Positions 49,496 through 60,743 of a DNA stretch of 64,000 bases are shown piece by piece. This DNA comes from Citrus sinensis (taxonomy: Eukaryota > Streptophyta > Magnoliopsida > Sapindales > Rutaceae), in the NCBI RefSeq assembly GCF_022201045.2, contig NC_068562.1, positions 7,298,001 through 7,362,000 on the forward strand, in the 5' to 3' direction. Under the pieces are notes generated by a model. The model searched no databases, was not told where the DNA came from, and was given only the letters and a program-made list of their open reading frames with translations. The position numbers and the translations under genes are program-made. Every line of letters starts with the position of its first letter. Within the stretch, counting starts at the first letter, position 1.

Positions 49496-49828
49496 TTTTT
49501 TTTTTTGAATACTGATTAATCATCATATTACTGTATTACACAGATATTTACAACTGTTATTATAGCAGATATATTACACTGATATTTACAATCAAAAATA
49601 CATGATTGGGACTTATATTATTACATTGAATTCTGTGAAGTACATGCCCAGATAAATAATCACTTACAGAAGAGGGATGTCCATACTCCACTCGTATTGC
49701 ACGAGGGAGAGGAAATTTTTTGAAATATTAAACAAATAAGCACGTTAGCATTTGTGGGGGCTTGAACCGCTGCCCTCACAATGCTTGTGAGGGCAGCAGC
49801 CCACCACTCCGACCAAGGCCGAAGTGGC
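49496..49828 (-). mobile_element. tRNA-type SINE with 15-bp TSD
   Basis: GTACCGACGCTTATT occurs at 49481-49495 and 49829-49843. Between them, on the minus strand, lies a 333-bp sequence with an A-box-like TTGGTCGGAGTGG (49816-49804), a B box GGTTCAAGCCC (49768-49758) and a terminal A run (T11 at 49496-49506). These are the marks of a SINE transcribed by RNA polymerase III and inserted by LINE machinery. Confidence 0.85.
49769..49797. other. Perfect 13-bp stem, 3-nt loop hairpin in SINE
   Basis: GCTGCCCTCACAA, then TGC, then the exact complement TTGTGAGGGCAGC, placed between the A and B boxes where the anticodon arm of the parent tRNA would be. Confidence 0.9.
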
Positions 49829-49843
49829 GTACCGACGCTTATT

Positions 49844-50220
49844 GAGATACAGACAAAGGGAATATTTTTTCAATCACCAATTTCTGTTTATACTTTATGA
49901 AAGTGAAGATAAATTAAAAGATAAAAAATTAAAATTTAATGCATATAGTTTATTCTATAATTTTTATTTTTATTTTTAACTTATTTTTTATTTAAATATG
50001 ATTAAGAATTCTTAATTGTAAGGTCACTATATATTAAAGTGAGGAATAAGTTAAAAAATTACAAAATTTTGATGCAATATATTTTATTTTATAATATATT
50101 AAAGTTTATATTTTTTTTTATTCTATAATTTATTCTTGACTTTAATATATTATGATATTCTTAATTGGAAGTTGACTGCTATAAATTTAAAAAAGAAAAA
50201 TTATGTTTTAAGTTTGTATA
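49844..50220. other. AT-rich spacer between SINE insertions
   Basis: Very AT-rich, no coding region. It holds an internal inverted repeat: TATATTAAAGTGAGGAATAA (about 50030) against the complement of TTATTCTTGACTTTAATATA (about 50130), spaced by about 70 bp, so it may itself be a small foldback element. Confidence 0.45.
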
Positions 50221-50546
50221 TATTTTTTTAATTCCGTTATACACAGATTGTTACTGATATTACATTAGACATTATAATTACAATATTTACAATCGTATTA
50301 AACAATTGAGACCACCGCCATACATTAACTCACTAAAGTACTTGTTCAAATACTTTAAATCCTCTCTAATATTTAAGGGGCGTTTACTTCACTCACATTT
50401 CGTAAGTGAGAGTTTGTCTTCACTTAATTAGTTGATAATTGAGGAAGAACTGAAACTAACCTCCATAATACTCTTATAGAGGCTCGAATCTTTACACTTA
50501 ATATTGTAAATGTAAGGTTTCTCTGGTTGGACCAAAGGCCCATCGG
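50221..50546 (-). mobile_element. Older tRNA-type SINE
   Basis: On the minus strand a start near GGGCCTTTGGTCCAACC gives an A-box-like TTGGTCCAACCAGAG (50535-50521) and a B box GATTCGAGCC (50490-50481). The left end is T-rich and the flanks share an imperfect duplication (TAAGTTTGTATA at 50209, TAAGTTTATA at 50547). Confidence 0.65.
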
Positions 50547-51161
50547 TAAGTTTATACATTGATAACTTTAAAAAAAAAAAAAAACACACATTTGTAAAGA
50601 GACATTTACAGAGAAATCAGACTTTAGAGGCTCAGCAGCTGCTTTATAGTACGGACTATGGAGCCTTTTCTTTTTAGGCTTTTTTTCCCCCACGCGTAAT
50701 GTTTATCTTTAAATGTAAATGAAGTAGTGGACGACTGGACGGTGGACTCTGCCTTTCTTCTTTTGATTTCATGATGCCATTTCTCTTATATATATATATA
50801 TTCACTGGGTTGTGTTTATTTTTTATCAGCTGCTTTTTCTTCAATATCAACGTCAAGAATTACACAAAATTTTCTTATAATTTCGAATTAAGCTTTTGTT
50901 TGTTGCAAGTAATTTGATTGTATTAGTGTGAGAAATTTTTATTAAAGTTTCCTACAATGTGTTTATTTGATTTTCGTATCTATTAGAGAATCATTCGAAC
51001 TCAGCGCCTTTTTCAATTTTGAAGGAACAAGTTCAAGTTTCGCTAGTGGCATAGAGTTAGATTTCAATAAAATTTGAGTAGATTTCTTTGTTGTAGATTC
51101 ACTGTTAGGTCGCAATTACTTATGACTCTGTTGATTAAACGAGATTTCCACCAGGATTCTA

Positions 51162-52340
51162 TTTTTTTTTTTTAAGGTAAATAAACCTCAAGAGAGGTAT
51201 AATATATTGAAAGAAGAGGGTACAATGTTCATTTAGTAAAGACATAACTAAATGAAATCCTCTATATAATTAATATAATAGTGAATCATAACAAGATTAA
51301 GAAAATCGATACTTGGGTATCCCCAAAGAATCGTTAAGTAAAGACTTCATAAATTTTAATAGAGAAAAATTCTACCATGTCATATCAGAAAAACTCAAAC
51401 CAATATTAGCTAAAGTGTCTGGAACATTATTACCTTCTTTATAGATACGGGAACAATAAAATCTCATAAACTTTATAATAGTTAGACAATTGAGTCAACT
51501 AATGTAGAGTTGCCAATGAAAAAAAAATATGTCACTTTTCAGGTAAGAATAAACATCCATCAAATCACATTCTAGCCACAACGAATGTCCAACCCTTATA
51601 TTAGTAAGCAAATTCAATAGTAACATAAAGTTATGCATAAAACAAAGTTTGATTCCTAATTGACATAACAAAACACCTCAAAAAAATTCAATGAGAACCT
51701 CTATAAATAGCATCATAAGAAGTTGGACCTAAATTTCATTAAAAAAAATTATTAGCATTAACTTTAACCCAATAAAAAAACTGGAGGATGCTATAGAATT
51801 ATAAAAATCTTTAGAAAAGTGAGGAGAGAATTGCTGAGACGAAGGACATTATAAATAAGAAAGGGTTATGAAGACTTACAAAACCTTGAATATAGTTTAC
51901 TCAAGTGACATATATGACCCAAACACTAATGCTTTATACGTGCAATTGAAGGTTGAATATTTTCAAACTTTTTAGCTTATTCATAGCCTTCCAAATATCG
52001 TACAAAATCTCAAGAGAAGACATCAATGTATGCTTAAAATAAACTCTCAAAGATCGCAAACATTGCCAAGTGGTGGGAAACGTGTGTTAAACAATAATGA
52101 CAGCCAATCCCAAAATACTTTAGCAAAATGGCAATTGACAAAAGAGATGGCTAATAGTTTCGTCGCACTCCATAGTTGTACAGAGGTGGCGAGCAGAAAT
52201 AATGTACATACATCTAAGATGAAGATTGTCTTCAATAGAAAGTCTTTCATGGAACAGGTTCCAAGCCAAGATAGAAAATTTATGGTTATAAACTTACTCC
52301 ATAAGGCTGCATTTTCAACCACCAGTTATGCAACATACAA
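51162..52340 (-). mobile_element. Decayed LINE 3' end (ORF2 zf-RVT and RNase H traces)
   Basis: On the minus strand, from about 52340, a broken frame resembles the zf-RVT region (ILDVCTLFLLATSVQLW, then VFWDWLSLLFNTR). Further on an RNase H-like trace reads FYWVKVNAN (about 51776), GHSLWLECDLMDVYSYLK (about 51575) and YKEGNNVPDTLANIGLSFSD (about 51415). Many stops and frameshifts. It ends in a poly(A) tail (T12 at 51162-51173 on plus). A 5'-truncated, dead L1-type element. Confidence 0.7.
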
Positions 52341-54264
52341 GAATAGCAAACCATAAATGAACTTTAAGTATGTATGATAAATGATCTGCACTGTTCAGTA
52401 TACATTAATTTCCACCTATTATTTAGTGTAGTGAGATAAGAGAATGATCTACATGTCATTTCTTTTTCAAGTTGCAGCAAATGATATTTCAGTGGACTTT
52501 TGCACATATTTTCTGATCTGAGCTTTCTGGGTTCACCGATTACAGATTTGATGTGCTTTTTTATTCAATATATATATATATATAGTTTTCTGGTCTGAAA
52601 TCATAAAGTGTGGGAAATGTCCGGAAAAATTTTAAAACTGAAGGGTTTTAAAAGTTTAAAACTTAAAGCGCTTAAACTACACGGTTTATGCATTTTCTCA
52701 TGTTTCCGTATTTTAAAATTTCAGATTAGAATATTTCTTTATATATATTTAATTAATTATTTATTTATTTATATATAGTATTATGTATATCTCGTGTGAT
52801 CAAATCGCCCATGAAAAATTGATAAACCAACTTTATTAAAGGAGAATGTAGCCATTAATTAAATAACATGTCAATATGTAATAAATTCTGCTAGCTGATG
52901 CTCTGTTATCTTGTGGAGCTTTTTACTACAACTCTACAAGCCGGAATTCAAGAATAAAAAAGGGACCTGAAATTTGTTATCGTTTTTCTGAATTCTTTCT
53001 TTTGCAGAACAAGAACTGTGTCAATTAAATAGGTTGAGTGAGAAGGTTATGACACTAATAGCAGTGCAAGTGAAAGACCATTGGTCAAAGGGTTTGGATT
53101 TGTTTGCTTGCAAATAAAAGCACTTTTTACCCCTTTTTTTATTTTTTTAATTGAAAGTTTAATAAGTTGCCAGGAAAAGCAGTATCAGCAGGGGAAGTGC
53201 GCACACGCAGTCTCAGGGAGGGGTCAGGGCTCAGGACTCAAGCCTCAAAAGGACTATTCACTCTGTGTTTTCTCTGCCTCAGAACACATGCATCTCTCTC
53301 TATCTTCCTTTATTGCATTGCCTCAACTAACTAAGCTTTTTGCACTCATTATCACCCGATATTTATTTTTACCTCCATTCTGCAGTTCATTTGAACATCG
53401 CTTCCCCACTCTTTCGGGGAAAAAAAAAAAAATCTCTTTCCCTGTGAAGCAGACAGTTGGCAGATATCACAGTCACATAGGTCTAAACCTCACCTGGGAT
53501 AAGTGTTTTGACTGGGAACCAGACTTTCTGTTTGCGAGTCAGTGGCCCGCCCTGCACAATTCAACTCCATCTCCATGGGTTTGGTTCTAAATCCAAATTT
53601 ATGTAACACCAAGTAGCTACCATCACCACTCGGCCCCCCTCACCTATGTAAGTGCAGCTAGCTGTTCGACCCCATAAATGCATTATGGGAGGGATTTATT
53701 CATTGCTCAGTTATTAATAATTGAGTGGAGGCAGTTTTCTCTTATGCGAGGAGTTGACATCTCTCGAATATTTGTGATGATAAAAATTTAAACAATATTT
53801 TATAAGAATTGATATAAATTAGTCACATTAATTATTTGATTTGTAAATATAAGTTGTATTATCATATTATATGAATTTATATTCTCAATATAATATGAGT
53901 TGTAATTTTAAGCAATAGTTTTACGTAGTTAAAAAAAAAGAAAAAGTGGACCACAACAAATAATCCAAAGACGGAAGACCTCATGTTACAGCTTCAAAAA
54001 GGGTATTGCATGTCTGATTGTCTACAGCTCATCATCATTCATTTATCACCCTATCTTCACGCCACTCGTTTGCGAGCTCTCGGCTCTCCATCAGTCCATC
54101 TTAGCCCTTAGCAGCCACCCCGTGATCTCCTTGTCAAATCTCTGGCCCAAATTGTGGGTTCAGTTACCCACACTACACGGTAGACTTGGTACGTGAATTT
54201 GAAAACAAGCCCACTATCAATTTAGACAAAATAATGTTGTTGTTTGAACTCTGATCTTAAAGCT
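52341..54264. other. Intergenic DNA
   Basis: No gene is supported. 53081-53590 is open for 169 codons and less AT-rich than its surroundings, with CT-rich tracts, but shows no domain. A TA run lies at about 52568-52583. Confidence 0.5.
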
Positions 54265-54660
54265 TTTTTTTTTTTTATGGCATGAGACTATTGTTCAAAT
54301 TTTAATTTAAATTATAACTTATATTACATGAGAGTATAACTGATATATACAATCATATATATATACTGAGTCCTGTTGACATTAATATTGATATGGCACC
54401 GCTTAGATTTTTAAGCCTCTCAAATATTCGAGGGACGTCAAACTCTCATAATATGGCACTGCTTAGATTTTTAAGCCTCTCAAATATTCGAGGGACGTCA
54501 AACTCCCATCGTGGGAGAAAGACTGTCTTCACTCAAGCTCTGGGCTCTAAGAAAGAACATTTTAAATTAAACCCCTGCAATGCATCTGCGGAGGTTCGAA
54601 TCCCCTCCCTTACATTTGTGAAGGAGTGGCTCTAGCCACTTGGGCTAAGCCCAAGTGGTT
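54265..54660 (-). mobile_element. tRNA-type SINE with 19-bp TSD and internal duplication
   Basis: AACTCTGATCTTAAAGCTT is present at 54246-54264 and 54661-54679. On the minus strand the element starts CCACTTGGGC, has A box TTAGCCCAAGTGG (54648-54636) and B box GATTCGAACC (54602-54593), and ends in an A tail (T run from 54265). The body carries a 60-bp tandem duplication. Confidence 0.88.
54391..54509. repeat. 60-bp tandem duplication inside the SINE
   Basis: Copies at 54391-54450 and 54451-54509 differ at very few positions (for example GGCACC against GGCACT). The high identity suggests the duplication is recent. Confidence 0.93.
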
Positions 54661-54679
54661 AACTCTGATCTTAAAGCTT

Positions 54680-55853
54680 AAACTTATAGGTCTAGTGATT
54701 TCTGACCGTGTGGTGTGAGAGAATTTAACTTAAAGGTCTTTTCCCAACACGAATTTAGTTCCCACGAAGTGGTATAAGATGCACGTGATGATGAATCCAA
54801 AGAAGCCTTGCATGTGAGGGAAACCGTACTTAAGTTCTATCGCATGGGTCTTCATCTAAAGGTGTAGATAAGCTTCTTTGCTATCTACCTTCGTAAATTC
54901 CTGGGTTTCCATTAGGCAAGTGCTTTGTAAAATCAAAGGTGATAAACAACTTTTCTGCAACCAATCTATTTTGGGATAGATTTTGAAAGACTCGTCTTTA
55001 TGAATAATTTGATTACAAGTTTATCATTATAAATAATTGAGAAATTATCATTGCACCACCTCTTTTTTTACTTATGTTCATCCAACCGTAAAAAAATTCT
55101 AACATGTTCTCTGCATCACTTTTAATTTTAAATTTGTATCAACTAGCCACTTTTTAGCTAACAGCGTTAAATAATTTAAATGAAATGATAATTTTACCCC
55201 TAAATAAATTAAAAGACCATTTTATTTTGCAAAAACTTTGAAAAATAAGAAAATTATAATTATAAAAATACTCCTAAATTTAATAAAAAAATAAATCACA
55301 AACAAAGGTGCTTAGCTGATTTTTATTTAATTTAGATTTTACAAAATTTTAATAGTTATTTTTATTAAAAAAATTATAATTTTGCAAAATTTTAATAAAA
55401 ATGACTGAATTTATTTATTAAAAGTTATAATTTTGTAAAATTTTATTAAAATAACTGAATTTATTTATTAAAAAATAAATCCCAAAATTTTAATAATTTA
55501 GGGGATTTTTATTAAATCCCAAAATTTTGTAATTATTTTTATAATTATAATTATAAATAATTATTTTTATAATTATAAAAAATAAATTTGTAATTATTTC
55601 AACTTTCTATTTATCATTAACGCATTAAATGTCAATTAATAAGATAATTTATAACTTAATGTTATCTTTCCCCAAAAAAAAAAGTCAATATTAAATGTTA
55701 ACTAATAAATAATATTTATGATAAAAATATAATTGATTGGAGTTTAAACTTTCCGCTGCCGGCAACAGTCAGTAAAATTGTTCTTTAATGACATATACAG
55801 CAACGTTAGATTCAAAATTTTATGATCTACGCAACTATATCCATATCATCGGC

Positions 55854-55889
<36 letters not shown>

Positions 55890-58485
55890 AATAATAATAA
55901 TAAAATAAATAATAAAATAAATAAATAATTTTTTTTAAAAAAATAAAAAATGGTGATGGTGGAAAGGTCTCCTAAATAAGTGGCGACAACATAACCTTGC
56001 CATTAAAATAAGGTAATTTTTAATTAATCTCTACATGAATAGAATCTACGAGAGTTGTTCTATCTAATGGAGGTGGTGGTGCAAGTCACCTCACCACCGT
56101 TAGATGATGGCCTTATATTGCCACAACCTTTGGGTGGCATTTACTCCACCAAATTATTTTTGCTAAAGAGACCACTACCATCACGTTCATTGTGAAATTT
56201 CAAGTTCATTGCTATTAGATTTATCACTGAAAGACAACTTTCTCTTGGCTGGCGCCACAAAAATATCACCGGTGACGACGCTGAGACTATATTCCGGCAG
56301 TCATTTTTAATTTTACTTTTAATTTATAAAATTTTATGTATTAATTAATTGTTGTATGAGGGTATTTTTGAAAGAATAAATATTTATAGAGGACAATTTT
56401 GCTGTGTACCTTAAAACAAATTGATTTTCAAATAATCAAGTTTGGAAAAGCTGCTTTAAGTTACCTTTATAAATCAATATAATATCTAATTATTTGCTAA
56501 TGACTTTAGAGAGAATTTACCAAAGGCTTCTTGATTGCAACATTGTTAAATAAGTGATCATTTGACAATTTAAAACATTGCTAAACATATAAAAAAGGCA
56601 TGTTTGGTAATGTTGTAGTTTTTGTAGAAATAATCAGTTGGGAAGAAATCACTTAAATATTTGGTAAAATTTTATTTTTTAAAATGTTGTGAATTTTAAA
56701 AACAGTTATATGTGTTTAGTAATTAAATCTCATTGTTAAGCTGCTATAAGAATGTAAAGATTGAATTGAATATAATATTGAATAAAATTTATTTACACAT
56801 TTATAAACATGCATATAACATATCTTTTTCAGGCCGCAGCTACTTTGCGTCAGGGGTTTCGTACCCAAGTCGTTTGTCTTGTAGCATGGGCACCGTTAGA
56901 TTTCATCTGTTGGCTGCAGAAGAGACACACAGACGCAAGGGAGTAACCTGAGATAAAGGTAATGTGCCGGTAACACTGCAGGGAATCACTTTTTGACCAA
57001 AAAAACTCCTGTAGTGGGTTGGAAGATCTTAAAGTAACGCATGTAAAACAAGAGAAAAAGGGGTGCATGCAAGTATTGGTTAAAAACAAGAAGTTGGAAG
57101 CGTGCAAGTATGGGTTGGGGTTATAATGATTTGAAATGTTCGAAAACAGTGACGAAATCAATTGGAAGTCGATTTAAGGTAATGAATTGCGTACTTGGTG
57201 GGAAAAAAAATGCGAAATATCAACTCTAATCTTAAAAGTAGCCTGGCCTGAATTAACAGTTGAGTTAGTGTATAATTCGATAAGGAAAAAATGCGTTTGA
57301 GTTGAGTAAATGAAAACCATATAAAAAAATGTGAAGAAAAGTTATGTAGCATGTAATAAAAATAATAATAATAATAATAATAATACTAATAAAAAATAAT
57401 CAGGCAATGCATTGAAAAAGTAAGTGGTGGGGAAAAAAGGGGAAAATTCCCCTTTAACCTGAATAATATGTAATTATAATTTTATCGTTAGAGTTTATAT
57501 AATAGGCCATGTCATTTCTAAATTTGAATAACACCAACAATAATAATAAAACTAATAATGCTTAATATTATAATAATGACAACGACGATGATAATTTGCG
57601 TAATAATAATAATTTGGAAAATAGTAAATCATCAACTAAGAAATGGAGGTATTTTTGAGATGACAGATCAATTAAAAGAGGAAAAAAGAAAGAAAAAAAT
57701 ATCTTCGACACTCTATTTTAAGTATTTTTGTTGACAGTATAAATTGTTTATTATAAGTAATAAAAACTATGAGTTTTATAGTTTGTTACAGAAAAGACCC
57801 AAATAAAAAAAAAAATCCGTATTAGATGGATTGGAAAAGGATTTAAGTCAGTAAATGCGGAAAATTTCGTGAAATCAGGAGAAATAGTATATATTGAAAT
57901 AAAAATATAAAACTAAAAAATATAGCAATGGTAGTGAGTACTGTACAAAAAAATGTAAAATTTAGATATAGGTAAAGTAACACAATATTATATCTTATTC
58001 GATAACAATTTGAAAAAAATAAATAAATAAGTAAATATAGCTTCGTAAACATTAAGAAATAAAAAGCAAGACAAAAAATTTTGGCATATAACACCGAAGC
58101 TATCCCCGACAGCATGCACAAGGCATAATTATTTCACTTCAGCAGTTAAAGAAATAAAATTTAATTGCTTACTTTGTTTTGAAGCATCTCGAGTTTCATA
58201 AATAGTTGCTGTTACACCGAAACTTTGAAGTTTGAACTTAGAAATTGTTAATTTTAGTTACATTTGATGTACTGATCAAAACGAATGAAAATTTGTATAT
58301 CGGTGTGTTAAAATTGGAAATTATGAATGTATTATCGTAGATTAATATGAATTAATATGTTGTTCAATTATGATTTTAACTGATAGTAAAGTAAATTTTG
58401 CATTAGAAAAATTAATTTAAAAAAACAATATGAATGAGATATTTTTTTATATAAATACTGCATAGATTTGATGAAAAAAAAAATT
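54680..58485. other. AT-rich intergenic region
   Basis: No gene is supported. A diverged 50-bp-scale tandem repeat lies at about 55380-55490 (ACTGAATTTATTTATTAAAA in both units), (CAA)n(TAA)n at 55853-55902, and (AAT)n at about 57359-57385. 55960-56290 is less AT-rich and has a short inverted GGTGGTG/CACCACC pair but no frame. Confidence 0.5.
55853..55902. repeat. (CAA)n(TAA)n microsatellite
   Basis: About 11 CAA units run directly into about 5 TAA units. Confidence 0.95.
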
Positions 58486-58489
58486 GCAT

Positions 58490-58690
58490 CTACAAATCAA
58501 TCCGGCAAACTATGGATTACATATGGATTGGGTCTAATTTGCATCCGATCCGAAAAAATATGAAATGGATTTCGATTCAGTTTAAGTAATCAGTGGATTT
58601 GATTTGATTGAACACATTTAAATCTGTAAAATTGTGGATTAAATATGGATTGATGTGCAATCCGCAAAATCTGAGACGCGAACACCCGTA
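58490..58690. repeat. GGATT/AATCC-rich repeat block, transposon end likely
   Basis: Short motifs such as ATGGATTACATATGGATTGG, GTGGATTTGATTTGATTG and ATATGGATTGATGTGCAATCC recur in both orientations. This resembles the subterminal repeats of plant hAT-type elements, but the class is uncertain. A 13-C run follows at 58836-58848. Confidence 0.4.
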
Positions 58691-60743
58691 AAAGTGAACC
58701 TTCGTGTGGAGGGGGATGTGGACCAACATATCGATTTTAAATGAACAAGAACATGTGGTAAAGAACAAAGATGAACGATATTGGCGGCGGATGAGAAGAA
58801 TGAAGGGCTGATTAAGTAGTATAGTGATAGATGCACCCCCCCCCCCCCGCGGAGGCGATAAACTGGAAATATCAATCGGACACTGGAAATGTAATGTATG
58901 CGATGAGATTAAAAATAAATAATGTAATGTATGCTATGAGATTAAAGTAAATTTACAGGAATGAAATTACATGTTAGAGTTAATTAGTTTGAAGAAAGAA
59001 GATGACGACAGTATAAGGACATGCTTTACATCGGTACCGAAGCATATTAATGCAATATTCAATTGGAAAAAGGAAAAATTGGTACATGTTAATTTGGGCT
59101 TTGGTTAGTTCCAATCCATCGTGAGGCCTTCATAGGAACTGGATATGAAGGCGTTTAACGTTCTGCCATATTCGAGGGTAAATCTATTACCATTTTAAGT
59201 GTATGAGTTGGAGTTGATAGCCTGGTTATTAACGAAGAAAGAAACCATCATAGCTTGTGTTTTGATTGCTTCGTGGTAGCATAATTGACATGAATAACTC
59301 AAATTTCAACGTTAGTAGGTTGGTACTGATATTGATAGTGGGAATTTGAGTTTGTGGGATAATGGTTGTCAACATGGTGATGCAGTTGAATTAACTTGCA
59401 ATATTTGTTTTAATGCATGTATTTTTGCTGGACCCTCAATTATAATAGGCGGTATTATCTTGTAAGTGAAGGTTTTTTAAAAGGTAATGTAAGTTCATAA
59501 AATTCAATGAACTACAATGAAGAATGGACCTTATGTGAAATAAAATATTTCTGTGTTAGTGAAATTATGGGCTTGAAAACGCAAAGTCAAATAAAGAAAC
59601 ATGTATACAATAGCAAATGGACCTTATTAACTTTGTTGGCCCTTGAGAAAAAACTACTTTGTAGTTTTAGTCGAGCAATTATGGACTATCTTCATAAATA
59701 AAGTATTATCATCACTTATCTCCATATTACGATAGAAATTTGCTGTCAAATGATGTAAAATCAGGTTGGAAAGTAAATTTGTGGGTGTTGTTAATTACAT
59801 GGTGCCGTGGGCCACAACAGATAAGGTCAGGTTGTGTTGGTTGCGTATAAAGTAGTACTTGCCTCTAGGTGCAGCAAATACGACTAATTAAAGACCGTGG
59901 CTATTGAATTGGGCAATGCTTACAGCAACGAAAACATAGATATGCCGGCAGAGATAATTACATGGAATGTTTGATGCATTTGCTAAGATATGAATTTCCA
60001 TTGTCCAGCAGGAAAGTGACAAATTACATGGAAAGTCAACAATTACATTTCGTGAATGGGTTTGATGCAACAGGTTTGTGAAATATTATCATATATAGGA
60101 AGATCCCTACATGCTGAAAAATTGTAGGAAACATGTGGAAAACCCCAAAGGTGTCGCCACATTTACGTAACGATTTGTAGTTTTACTAATAAGCGGCAAT
60201 AGAGACAATAATGCGACACGTGAATAAGATATACTTTATTATATGGAATTGCAAATAGCAATGGTTTTTACGGGAATGAAAACATCTCCATACGCAGCGA
60301 GCAAGCGATGTAGGTAAGACAAGTTATCCCGAAAGGTGAGTAAAAACTGCACATTTGATCCATATTTGGTCTTAAATGTGACATTGAAAATAGTTACAAA
60401 ACATAGGACATCAAAATTTAACGATGCACGTGGGGACATACATACGGAAGTCCGGATGCTCGGATTGATCTCCGCCTGGTGAGGTCGCACCTAAAGGCCT
60501 ACATTGAAAGCGACAAATTAGTGTTTTGGAAGGAAGGAATGGAGGAAAAAATTAATATCATTATCTTACTGATTGTGTCTTCACTTGTACAGGTGTTGCT
60601 ATTCCGACCGTCCAGCAAATCGTCATCCAAAAAACGTGACTGAGGCCGTGGTTGGATGGAGAAGATACCGTAGTATGGGGGGACACAATGAAATTTCAAT
60701 GTGACGAACACATTGTATGATATGTAAAAAACTATCATATAGT
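58691..60743. other. Region downstream of the MULE transposase
   Basis: No independent gene is supported. Minus-strand frames 60499-60738 and 60239-60490 could contain extra 3' exons of the transposase gene: a good donor (CCAAG|GTAACA, GT at 60776-60775) precedes the stop, and SRFLDDDLLDGRNSNTCTSE (about 60636-60575) follows a CCTCAG acceptor. Confidence 0.4.

Noticed and set aside
58836..58848. C13 run as a G-quadruplex or functional site
   Set aside because: A single homopolymer, prone to sequencing error, without supporting context.
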